Source of the DNA: an uncultured Bacteroides sp.
GTDB taxonomy: Bacteria > Bacteroidota > Bacteroidia > Bacteroidales > Bacteroidaceae
Length of the DNA stretch: 64,000 bases
Direction of reading: 5' to 3'
NCBI RefSeq assembly: GCF_963676325.1
Contig: NZ_OY781099.1
Location: forward strand, 992,001-1,056,000
The translations under genes and the position numbers were made by a program. The notes beneath the pieces were generated by a model. The model made no database searches and was not told the origin of the DNA. It was given only the letters and a program-made list of their open reading frames with translations. Shown here in pieces: positions 45,309 through 54,601 of the stretch (position 1 is its first letter; each line of letters opens with the position of its first letter).

Positions 45309-47474
45309 ATGAAACGTAATTTTATATTAATCCTTTTAATAGTTCTTTCTGTTTCTTCAATGAAAGCACAAAAAGCTACATGGATTTGGTATCCGGGCGA
45401 TTATGAAATATGGCTGGGTAATAATATGAACAATAACAGAACGGAGAGGGGAGCTTTCTTTCCTCCTTTCTGGAAAATGGATAGTCACTATGTATTGGTG
45501 GAGTTCTCAAAGAAGCTGAATTTGTTTAAACCGGAAGAGATTACTATTGCCGTTGAAGGTCGTTACAATGTGAAGCTTGACGGTAAACTTCTGTTTGGTG
45601 CTCCTAAAACATTAATTATTCCTGAGGGAAAGCATAGTTTGAATATAAAGGTGCACAATCAGGCAACAGTTCCAGCTATTTATGTATCAGGTAAAACAAT
45701 CTTCTCTGATCAGTCATGGAAGGTGACTTACGAAGATAAGGAGTGGATTGATGAATCGGGTAAGGCATCGGATACTTCGGCCACAACCTACATGGATGCT
45801 TCGAGCTGGAATTTTAATGATCCTGCTCAGTTGCCTTCTCAGTTTAAGTTGAATACCGAACCAAAGAATTCGGTTTCTGTTGTTCCACAGACACAAGGTG
45901 TGTTAGTGGACTTTGGCAAGGAGACTTTTGGTTATGTTAAGCTTGAACAGCTTAAAGGTAACGGAAAAGTGAACATCTTCTACGGAGAATCTAAGGAGGA
46001 GGCAATGAGCACTGGTTCTTGTGAAACGCTTGATCGTTTTGAAGTAAACAATGCTGAGGCTAAAGATTATACTGTTCAGGGTTCAAAGGCTTTCAGATAT
46101 GTATATATCGTAACTGATCCGGGAGTGAGCTTTGCAAAAGCATCTATGCTTTACGAATCTCTTCCGGAAACTTATCGTGGTTCTTTCCGTTGCAGTGATC
46201 CTGAGATTAACAAAATATGGGATGTGGCTGCTTACACAATGCATCTTACTACCCGTGAATTCTTTATTGACGGTATAAAACGTGACCGTTGGGTGTGGAG
46301 TGGCGATGCCATTCAGAGTTATCTGATGAACTATTACCTGTTCTTCGATGCTCACACTGTAGGGCGTACTATCAACTTGCTTCGTGGTAAAGATCCCGTG
46401 ACTTCTCACATCAACACTATCATGGATTATACTTTCTACTGGTTTATGAGTGTGTATGATTATTATCAGTATACCGGCGACCGTCATTTTATTCAGCAGC
46501 TTTATCCAAAAATGGCTAGCATGATGGATTATGTGCTTGGAAGAACCAACAAAGACGGTATGGTTGAAGGTATGACCGGCGACTGGGTTTTTGTGGACTG
46601 GGCGGATGGTTATATGGATAAGCACGGCGAACTGAGCTTTGAACAGATATTGTACTGCAAGAGTCTGCAAACAATGGCGCTTTGTGCAGATCTTACCGGA
46701 AATGAGCAAGATAAGGCTAAGTATGACAAACTGTACTCTTCTCTTAAATCGAAACTGGAACCTGCTTTCTGGAATAACGAGAAACAGGGATTCGTTCATA
46801 ACCGACTGAATGGTAAGCAGAGTGAGGCAGTTACCCGCTATGCAAATATGTTCGGTGTGTTATTCGATTATCTGGATAATCAGAAGAAACAGGAAGTTAA
46901 GAAGTCTGTCCTGATGAATAATTCTATCATGAAAATATCAACGCCGTATATGCGTTTCTATGAACTGGAATCTCTTTGTGCTCTTGGTGAACAGAAGGCT
47001 GTAACGAAAGAAATTAAGGATTACTGGGGTGGAATGCTCAAACTGGGTGCTACTTCTTTCTGGGAAAAATATAATCCGGAGGATAAGGGCAGCAAGCATT
47101 ATGCAATGTATGGTCGTCCATTCGGCAAGAGTCTTTGCCATGCATGGGGATCAAGTCCTATCTATCTGTTAGGTAAGTATTATCTTGGTGTGAAACCAAT
47201 TAAACCTGGATATAGTGAGTTCGCCATCAATCCTTCTCTGGGTGGATTAAAATGGATTGAAGGAACAGTTCCTACTCCTAAAGGGGGTATTCATGTGTAT
47301 ATGGATACAAAGACCATAAAGGTAAAAGCAGGAGAGGGAAAAGGTTATCTTACTTTTGTAAGTAAGACTAAACCAAAAGCTTCTGCCGGAGTGGTTGAGA
47401 AGGTGTCTCAGAATGAATATCGCCTGTTAATAGAAGGTAATGAAAAAGAGGTAACAGTGAGTTACCGGAATTAG
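45309..47474 (+). CDS. GH78-like alpha-L-rhamnosidase
   Basis: Secreted 721-residue six-hairpin enzyme; signal peptide ends at MKAQ. A short N-terminal sandwich (TWIWYPGDYEIWLGN) is followed by the GH78-type barrel with FIDGIKRDRWVWSGDA holding the likely general acid, and a C-terminal beta-domain after GYSEFAINPSLGG. It lacks the long N-terminal sandwich domains of the two GH78 enzymes upstream. It is the last gene before a terminator, co-transcribed with GH127 and GH141. Confidence 0.8.
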   Translation: MKRNFILILLIVLSVSSMKAQKATWIWYPGDYEIWLGNNMNNNRTERGAFFPPFWKMDSHYVLVEFSKKLNLFKPEEITIAVEGRYNVKLDGKLLFGAPKTLIIPEGKHSLNIKVHNQATVPAIYVSGKTIFSDQSWKVTYEDKEWIDESGKASDTSATTYMDASSWNFNDPAQLPSQFKLNTEPKNSVSVVPQTQGVLVDFGKETFGYVKLEQLKGNGKVNIFYGESKEEAMSTGSCETLDRFEVNNAEAKDYTVQGSKAFRYVYIVTDPGVSFAKASMLYESLPETYRGSFRCSDPEINKIWDVAAYTMHLTTREFFIDGIKRDRWVWSGDAIQSYLMNYYLFFDAHTVGRTINLLRGKDPVTSHINTIMDYTFYWFMSVYDYYQYTGDRHFIQQLYPKMASMMDYVLGRTNKDGMVEGMTGDWVFVDWADGYMDKHGELSFEQILYCKSLQTMALCADLTGNEQDKAKYDKLYSSLKSKLEPAFWNNEKQGFVHNRLNGKQSEAVTRYANMFGVLFDYLDNQKKQEVKKSVLMNNSIMKISTPYMRFYELESLCALGEQKAVTKEIKDYWGGMLKLGATSFWEKYNPEDKGSKHYAMYGRPFGKSLCHAWGSSPIYLLGKYYLGVKPIKPGYSEFAINPSLGGLKWIEGTVPTPKGGIHVYMDTKTIKVKAGEGKGYLTFVSKTKPKASAGVVEKVSQNEYRLLIEGNEKEVTVSYRN

Positions 47475-47494
47475 TCCATAGTAGCCTTTTTTAG

Positions 47495-47549
47495 AAAGTC
47501 CGTCTTAAACCTTGATTCTATGTGAATCATTGGTTTAGACGGACTTTTT
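47495..47549 (+). terminator. Long hairpin terminator after GH127-GH141-GH78
   Basis: AAAGTCCGTCTTAAACC pairs with GGTTTAGACGGACTTT (one bulged T), with an inner TGATTC/GAATCA stem, followed by TT. It separates two transcription units. Confidence 0.85.
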
Positions 47550-47621
47550 AGTTTTGATTTTTTGAGTACAACAACAGCTTTTTTTCGTCTCATTTTTATA
47601 ACATTATAAACTTATTTAACG

Positions 47622-50360
47622 ATGACGAGATTGAAAGTATTGGCTTTGTTTGGATTGGCATGTGTTTTTGCTTCATGTCAGAAGAATATAGTGTCGATAA
47701 TTACTTCGCCTACAGCATCCAAACGTTTGCAGTTTGGTACTGAGCAGCTGAAGAATACTCTTGAGAAAGATGGATATGTAGTTAAAATCAAGAATTTGAA
47801 TAATGCAAAGCATGTGAGTGGGAAAACAATCCTTGCTTTGGAGAAAGGTGATCCTTTGTCACTGGCATTTGCGAAAAAACAAGGCTTCACACTTCCTGAT
47901 TATTCCAAGAAAGAAGGATTTTATATCGGGACAAAGAAAAATGTAACTTTAATGTATGGTAACGACCCTTCAGGGGCTTTGTATGGTTGCCTTCAGTTAA
48001 AAGATCAGGTTAAGAAGAATAGCCTGGAATTCTCAAAAAATATGACCGATGCACCTGAAATGGTACTTAGAGGTTCTTGCATTGGAGTGCAAAAACCTTA
48101 TTACCTTCCTGGAAGAACGGTTTACGAATATCCTTATACTCCTGAAAACTTTCCTTGGTTCTATGATAAAGCGATGTGGATTAAGTATCTGGATATGCTT
48201 GTTGAAAATAAAATGAACTCTGTTTATTTGTGGAACGGTCACCCATTTGCTTCTTTGGTGAAGCTGAAAGATTATCCGTTTGCTGTTGAGGTAGATGATG
48301 CTACTTTTAAGAAGAATGAGGAGATGTTTTCTTTCATAACAAAGGAGGCCGACAAACGTGGTATCTTTGTTATTCAGATGTTCTATAATATTATAGTTTC
48401 CAAACCTTTTGCTGAGCATTATGGTATTAAGACTCAGGATAGAAATCGTCCAATCACTCCGCTGATTGCTGACTATACCCGTAAATCGATTGCTGCTTTC
48501 ATTGAAAAGTATCCGAACGTAGGATTATTGGTTTGCCTTGGTGAAGCAATGGATACTTATGAAGATGATGTGGAATGGTTTACAAAAACAATTATCCCGG
48601 GTGTGAAAGATGGGCTTAAAGCATTGGGACGTACTGATGAACCTCCAATCATGGTTCGTGCTCATGATACTGATTGCAAAATAGTAATGGATAAAGCACT
48701 TCCTATTTACAAGAATCTTTATACAATGCATAAGTATAATGGTGAATCACTTACTACTTATGAACCTCGCGGACCATGGGCTAAGATTCATAAGGATCTG
48801 AGTGCTCTTGGAAGTATACATATCAGTAATGTGCATATTCTGGCTAATCTTGAACCTTTCCGTTGGAGCTCTCCTGATTTTATTCAGAAAGCTGTTAATG
48901 CTATGCATAATGTTCATGGTGCTAATGCGCTTCACTTATATCCGCAGGCTTCATACTGGGATTGGCCTTATACTGCCGACAAATTGCCTGATGGCAAGCG
49001 CGAAGAACAACTTGATCGTGACTGGATGTGGTATAAAGGATGGTCTCGCTATGCATGGAATTGTCACCGTGACCGCAAAGATGAAGTAGTTTACTGGGAA
49101 CAACAGTTGGGTGATTATTATGGTATTGATTCAAAAGATGCCGGAAACATTCTGGAAGCTTACGAACAGACTGGCGAGATTGCTCCTAAACTGTTACGTC
49201 GCTTTGGTATCACTGAAGGTAACAGACAGACTCTTCTTTTGGGTATGTTTATGAGCCAGTTGGTCAACCCTTATAAATATACTATCTATCCGGGATTCTA
49301 TGAAAGTTGTGGACCGGAAGGTGAGAAGCTGATTGAATATGTAGAGAAAGAATGGAAGAAACAACCACATGTTGGTGAGTTGCCTCTTGATATTGTAGCT
49401 CAGGTTATAGCACATGGAGATAAAGCGATTGCTGCAATTGACAGTGTGGATGGTAAGGTTTCAAAGAATAAAGAGGAGTTTGAACGTCTTCGCAATGATA
49501 TGCACTGCTATCGTGAGTTTGCTTATGCATTTAACTTGAAAGTGAAAGCGGCCAAACTTGTACTCGATTATCAGTGGGGTAAGGATATTAAAAATCTTGA
49601 TGCTGCTATTCCATTGATGGAGCAGGGACTTGTTCACTATCGTAAATTAGTTGATCTGACAAAGGATCATTATCTGTATGCTAACAGTATGCAGACTTCA
49701 CAGCGTCGTATTCCTATTGGTGGTGATGACGGTAAGAACAAAACATGGGCAGAAATGCTTGTTCATTATCAGAAGGAATTAGATAACTTCAAGTCTAATC
49801 TGGCTATGCTGAAAGATAAAACAAGTGGTAAGATATCGTCTTCTGATTCAAAGATTGCTCCGTTTGCTCCCGCTAAGGTTACATTGCTTGGTAGGCCTTC
49901 AGTGGTGAAACTGACAAAGGGTGCAAAGTTGTTTGCTAATCTGACTGATCAGGTTGTAGATATTGCTCCTGAACTGGAAGGGCTTTCTGCTTTCTGTTTC
50001 AATGGCGACAAACAGCGTGAAGAAGCTACAACGATTGAATTTGAAGCTCACGAATCTGTGACATTGTTAGTTGGTTACTTCCGTGACGACCAAAGAAAAT
50101 TTGCTAAAGCTCCGAAGCTGGAAGTTGATGCTGCTGCAAATGAATATGGTCAGGCTGAACCTAAACTGATTAATGCTATCCGCATAAACAACATGCCTCT
50201 TGCAAATGTTCATCCTTATAACTTTGCTCCTGGCAAACATAAACTGTTATTGCCTAAAGGATATTTGGTTGTTCTTGGATTTACAAATAAAAAAGAGATG
50301 GTAACACGGAATGCTGGTTTGGCTGGAGCTGAAGAAGCTGTAGACTGGTTATTCTATTAA
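47622..50360 (+). CDS. Unassigned 912-residue lipoprotein, GH67/GH20-like architecture
   Basis: Surface or periplasmic lipoprotein with C19 (VFASCQKN). Residues ~25-140 resemble the alpha/beta domain that precedes GH67, GH20 and GH84 barrels (FGTEQLKNTLEKDGYVVK, GFYIGTKKNVTLMYGNDPSG). Then comes a TIM-barrel-like part (MWIKYLDMLVENKMNSVYLW, NVGLLVCLGEAMDTYED), with E and D candidates, a helical region and a C-terminal beta-domain. The exact family was not recognised. It leads a three-gene unit with two GH2 enzymes, so it is probably a glycosidase on the same glycan. Confidence 0.55.
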   Translation: MTRLKVLALFGLACVFASCQKNIVSIITSPTASKRLQFGTEQLKNTLEKDGYVVKIKNLNNAKHVSGKTILALEKGDPLSLAFAKKQGFTLPDYSKKEGFYIGTKKNVTLMYGNDPSGALYGCLQLKDQVKKNSLEFSKNMTDAPEMVLRGSCIGVQKPYYLPGRTVYEYPYTPENFPWFYDKAMWIKYLDMLVENKMNSVYLWNGHPFASLVKLKDYPFAVEVDDATFKKNEEMFSFITKEADKRGIFVIQMFYNIIVSKPFAEHYGIKTQDRNRPITPLIADYTRKSIAAFIEKYPNVGLLVCLGEAMDTYEDDVEWFTKTIIPGVKDGLKALGRTDEPPIMVRAHDTDCKIVMDKALPIYKNLYTMHKYNGESLTTYEPRGPWAKIHKDLSALGSIHISNVHILANLEPFRWSSPDFIQKAVNAMHNVHGANALHLYPQASYWDWPYTADKLPDGKREEQLDRDWMWYKGWSRYAWNCHRDRKDEVVYWEQQLGDYYGIDSKDAGNILEAYEQTGEIAPKLLRRFGITEGNRQTLLLGMFMSQLVNPYKYTIYPGFYESCGPEGEKLIEYVEKEWKKQPHVGELPLDIVAQVIAHGDKAIAAIDSVDGKVSKNKEEFERLRNDMHCYREFAYAFNLKVKAAKLVLDYQWGKDIKNLDAAIPLMEQGLVHYRKLVDLTKDHYLYANSMQTSQRRIPIGGDDGKNKTWAEMLVHYQKELDNFKSNLAMLKDKTSGKISSSDSKIAPFAPAKVTLLGRPSVVKLTKGAKLFANLTDQVVDIAPELEGLSAFCFNGDKQREEATTIEFEAHESVTLLVGYFRDDQRKFAKAPKLEVDAAANEYGQAEPKLINAIRINNMPLANVHPYNFAPGKHKLLLPKGYLVVLGFTNKKEMVTRNAGLAGAEEAVDWLFY

Positions 50361-50378
50361 TAAATACACTAATAAATC

Positions 50379-53300
50379 ATGATAACAAAACGTCATTTGG
50401 CAGCTTTTCTTTTCCTTCTCTTTTCACTTGGAGGATTTGCGCAACAGCAGGTTCCTCTGAAAAAAATGCAGGAAGTTTATGAGAAGATAAAGACTCCTTA
50501 TAAATATGGTTTAGTTATTGCACCGACAACCAATAAATACAAAGTGGATTGTCCGAGTGTGTTCAGAGAAGGAAATAAGTGGTACATGACTTATTTGATG
50601 TACAACGGTCAGAATGGTAAGGATGGTCGTGGGTACCAGACTATGCTGGCTGAAAGTGATGACTTGCTAAAGTGGAAGACTCTTGGGAACGTTCTTTCTT
50701 TCCGTGATGGTACATGGGATACTAATCAGCGCGGTGGTTTCCTTTCTTTACTGGATAATACCTGGGGTGGGAGCTATAAACTGAATAAGTACAAGAATAA
50801 ATACTGGATGACTTATATTGGTGGTGCTTCTGCTGGATATGAATCCGGACCTTTGAAAATTGGTGTGGCTTTTACAAAGAATAATCTAACTAAAGCACAC
50901 GAGTGGGAGAGTCTGGACAAACCTATTTTGAGCCCTGAAGACAAGGACGCACAATGGTTTGAAAACATCACTCAGTATAAGAGTTGCGTTTATTGGGATA
51001 AGGATAAGAAACTGGGTAAGCAGTTTGTCATGTATTACAATGCAGGCGGACGTAATCCTAAAACAAATATAAAAGCTGAAAGAATTGGTATAGCTCTTTC
51101 TGATGATATGATTCACTGGAAAAGATATGAAGGTAATCCAATTTTTACTCATGAAGAAGGACTTACTGCCGATGCTCATATTCAAAAGATGGGTGATGTA
51201 TACGTGATGTTCTACTTCAGTGCTTTCCGTAGTTCCAGAAAATATAAAGCATTCAATACATTTGCCTGCTCGTATGACTTGGTTCACTGGACCGACTGGA
51301 CTGGTGATGATTTGGTTATTCCTTCTAAAGATTATGATAACCTGTTTGCTCACAAGTCTTGTGTTATTGAATACAAAGGTGTGGTTTATCACTATTATTG
51401 TGGAGTGAACAAGAACGATCAGCGTGGAATTGCTGTTGCTGTTTCTAAACCAATGGGAAGATCGGAAGTTAATTTCCCTGTTCCTGAGATGACTGGAAAA
51501 AGAATTATCAATTCACTGAATAGTGATTGGTATACAGTTGCTGCAGCTGAAAATAGCAATACTTACGATGCATTTAATGTGAATGCTGATTGGAAGAAAG
51601 TCAATGTTCCTCATAACTGGGATGATTATGCCGGATACCGTCAGTTGGTACATGGCAATCGTCATGGTAATGCCTGGTATAAGAAAGAATTTGATTTACC
51701 GGCTTATGATGCTGACAAAAGAATGTTTATCCGTTTTGATGGGGTAGGAACTTATGCTACTGTTTATGTAAATGGTAAGAACCTGGGGCGTCATTTGGGT
51801 GGCCGAACAACTTTCACTATTGATGTAACAGATGCTCTGAAACCTGGTGCAAAGAATACAATTGCTGTTAAGGCAGAACATCCTTCCATGATTTCAGATA
51901 TGCCTTGGGTTTGCGGTGGTTGTTCTTCTGAATGGGGATTCTCTGAAGGATCTCAGCCAATGGGCATATTCCGACCTGTAACTCTTGAGGTTACAGATAA
52001 GGTTCGTGTTGAACCATTCGGTGTTCATATCTGGAATGATGAAAAAGCTAAGACTGTAAATATTGAAACTGAAATTAAAAATTATGGTAAGACTGCTGAA
52101 ACTGTAGAGCTTGTAAACAAGTTTACCAATGAAGACTGGATTCAGATATTCCGTCTGTCGGAAAGTGTAACTCTTCAACCGGGAGAGACAAAAGTTATTA
52201 AGCAGGTTAGTCCGGAAATAAAGGATGCTCATTTGTGGTCTGTTGATGATCCGTATCTTTATTCTCTGGCTACTGTGGTGAAGCGTGGTGGTAAGACTAC
52301 GGACGAATTAACTACTTCTTTTGGTATCCGTACTGTAAGTTGGCCAGTTCTTCGCAAAGATGGTGATCAGACTTTCCGTTTGAATGGGAAATCTGTTTTC
52401 ATTAACGGCGTTTGTGAATACGAACATATGTTGGGGCAATCTCATGCTTTCTCAAATGAACAGGTTGCTTCTCGTGTGAAACAGATTAAAGCGGCAGGCT
52501 TCAATGCTTTCCGTGATGCTCATCAACCTCATAATTTAGAGTATCAAAATTATTGGGATCAGAATGGAATCTTGTTCTGGCCTCAGTTCTCAGCACATAT
52601 ATGGTATGATTCTCCTCAGTTCCGTGAGAACTTCAAGTCATTGCTTCGTCAGTGGATAAAGGAACGTCGTAATTCTCCTTCAGTAATGATGTGGGGATTG
52701 CAGAATGAAAGTACTCTTCCAAAAGATTTTGCTGAAGAATGTGCTAATATTATTCGTGAAATGGATCCAACTGCCCGTAACCAGAGAGTGATTACCACTT
52801 GCAACGTTGGGGAAGGAACTGACTGGAATGTGGTTCAGAACTGGTCGGGTACTTACGGTGGTAATCCTGATAACTATGGCAAGGAGATCAGCCGCCAGTT
52901 GTTGAATGGTGAATATGGTGCATGGCGTTCTATTGATTTACACACTGAAGGTGACTTTGACCAGAATGGTGTTTGGAGTGAGAACAGAATGTGTCAGTTG
53001 CTTGAAAAGAAAATCAAATTGGCTGAGTCTGCAAAAGATAGTTGTTGCGGACAGTTCCAATGGGTATTCAGTTCACACGATAACCCCGGACGTAAACAAC
53101 CGGATGAAGGTTACCGTGTGATTGATAAAGTGGGACCAGTTAATTATAAGGGTCTGGTCACTCCATGGGAAGAACCATTGGATGCATATTATATGTATCG
53201 TGCAAACTATGTTCCGGCTAAGAAAGATCCGATGGTTTATATCGTATCTCACAATTGGGCTGATCGTTTTGTGAAAAATAAAGGTCGTATCAATATTGAT

Positions 53301-54584
53301 GTGTTCAGCAACTGTGATTCTGTGAAACTGTACAATGATGCAACCGATACTCTTTTGATGGGAAAGAAAACCAATCATGGGGTAGGCACTCACTTTATGT
53401 GGGAACACAGATCTGTTCGTTACAATGTATTGCGTGCAGTAGGTTATTATGGAGGTAGAGCTGTTGCTCAGGATGTAGTTGTGCTCGAAGGACTGGAAAA
53501 AGCACCTCACTTTGATAAACTATATACTAATGTTACTCCAATCTTAAAAGGAGAGAAGAGTTATAACTATATTTACCGTGTTAACTGTGGTGGTGATAAA
53601 TATACAGATGAATACGGACAGGTTTGGAATGCAGATATTGCCAAAGGAACAAGCAAAGGTTGGGGTTCTACTTCATGGGCTGATGATTATAAAGGACTGA
53701 ATCCTTACCTTGGAAGTCAACGATTTACTTCAGACCCGATTGAGGGAACAAAAGACTGGAATCTGTTTGGTCATTTCCGTTACGGACGTCACAAGCTGGC
53801 TTATCATTTTCCTCTTCCAGATGGAGAATACCGTGTGGAATTATATTTCACTGAACCTTGGCATGGCACCGGTGGCAGCAAAGATTGCGAAGGTCTTCGT
53901 GTGTTTGATGTTGCAGTGAATGATTCTACTTATATTAAAGATGTGGATATCTGGGCTGAATCAGGACATGATGTTGCTTACAAGAAAGTGGTGAATGCTA
54001 CTATTAAGGGTGGTGAACTGAAAATATCTTTCCCGGAAGTGAAAGCTGGTCAGGCTGTAATCTCTGCCATTGCTATTGCTTCACGTAATAAGGATATTCG
54101 TCCGGCTGAGGCTGCTCCTTCAAACGGTTGGTCATGGGATAACATAGAACGTGTGGTTACTACTCCTGTAGCTTCATTACCGGAAGGAAAAGGTTCACGC
54201 GTTACTGTTACTTATCAGGCTGAAGATGCTATGGTAAAAGGTAAGTCTGAGAAGAAAGTAAATCGTAAGCAGACTGGCATTTCTTTTCTGAAAGGAAAGT
54301 CAAACAGCATTGAGTGGAATATATCTACTGGTATTGCTAATGTGTATGCTCTTCGTTTTAATTATATGAATGCAGGCAAGGAACCAATGAAAGTACGTAT
54401 TCAGTTGATTGCTGCTGATGGAACAATTCTGAAGAATGATGAAATAACATTCCCTGTTGCTACTGAGAAATGGAAAGCATTGAGTACCACTACAGGTAGT
54501 TTTATCAATGCTGGTCATTACAAAGTGCGTGTTATGGCCGACAATATGGAAGGCCTCTGTTTTGATGCACTGGATGTGCAATAA
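50379..54584 (+). CDS. Bimodular GH43-like and GH2 glycosidase
   Basis: A 1401-residue secreted protein (signal peptide ends at GFAQ). Residues ~45-365 form a five-bladed propeller of the GH43/GH117 kind (DCPSVFREGNKWYMTY, TADAHIQKMGDVYVMFYF). Residues ~375-1000 are a GH2 unit: jelly-roll (WYKKEFDLP), Ig-like domain and barrel with the acid/base E777 in GLQNEST and nucleophile E845 in LNGEYGAWR. The tail carries a malectin-like domain (YRVELYFTEPWHG) and a CBM-like beta-sandwich (VTYQAEDAMV). It lies 19 bp after the lipoprotein and 18 bp before the next GH2 gene. Confidence 0.8.
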   Translation: MITKRHLAAFLFLLFSLGGFAQQQVPLKKMQEVYEKIKTPYKYGLVIAPTTNKYKVDCPSVFREGNKWYMTYLMYNGQNGKDGRGYQTMLAESDDLLKWKTLGNVLSFRDGTWDTNQRGGFLSLLDNTWGGSYKLNKYKNKYWMTYIGGASAGYESGPLKIGVAFTKNNLTKAHEWESLDKPILSPEDKDAQWFENITQYKSCVYWDKDKKLGKQFVMYYNAGGRNPKTNIKAERIGIALSDDMIHWKRYEGNPIFTHEEGLTADAHIQKMGDVYVMFYFSAFRSSRKYKAFNTFACSYDLVHWTDWTGDDLVIPSKDYDNLFAHKSCVIEYKGVVYHYYCGVNKNDQRGIAVAVSKPMGRSEVNFPVPEMTGKRIINSLNSDWYTVAAAENSNTYDAFNVNADWKKVNVPHNWDDYAGYRQLVHGNRHGNAWYKKEFDLPAYDADKRMFIRFDGVGTYATVYVNGKNLGRHLGGRTTFTIDVTDALKPGAKNTIAVKAEHPSMISDMPWVCGGCSSEWGFSEGSQPMGIFRPVTLEVTDKVRVEPFGVHIWNDEKAKTVNIETEIKNYGKTAETVELVNKFTNEDWIQIFRLSESVTLQPGETKVIKQVSPEIKDAHLWSVDDPYLYSLATVVKRGGKTTDELTTSFGIRTVSWPVLRKDGDQTFRLNGKSVFINGVCEYEHMLGQSHAFSNEQVASRVKQIKAAGFNAFRDAHQPHNLEYQNYWDQNGILFWPQFSAHIWYDSPQFRENFKSLLRQWIKERRNSPSVMMWGLQNESTLPKDFAEECANIIREMDPTARNQRVITTCNVGEGTDWNVVQNWSGTYGGNPDNYGKEISRQLLNGEYGAWRSIDLHTEGDFDQNGVWSENRMCQLLEKKIKLAESAKDSCCGQFQWVFSSHDNPGRKQPDEGYRVIDKVGPVNYKGLVTPWEEPLDAYYMYRANYVPAKKDPMVYIVSHNWADRFVKNKGRINIDVFSNCDSVKLYNDATDTLLMGKKTNHGVGTHFMWEHRSVRYNVLRAVGYYGGRAVAQDVVVLEGLEKAPHFDKLYTNVTPILKGEKSYNYIYRVNCGGDKYTDEYGQVWNADIAKGTSKGWGSTSWADDYKGLNPYLGSQRFTSDPIEGTKDWNLFGHFRYGRHKLAYHFPLPDGEYRVELYFTEPWHGTGGSKDCEGLRVFDVAVNDSTYIKDVDIWAESGHDVAYKKVVNATIKGGELKISFPEVKAGQAVISAIAIASRNKDIRPAEAAPSNGWSWDNIERVVTTPVASLPEGKGSRVTVTYQAEDAMVKGKSEKKVNRKQTGISFLKGKSNSIEWNISTGIANVYALRFNYMNAGKEPMKVRIQLIAADGTILKNDEITFPVATEKWKALSTTTGSFINAGHYKVRVMADNMEGLCFDALDVQ

Positions 54585-54601
54585 TTAATGCTTTACCAAA
54601 A

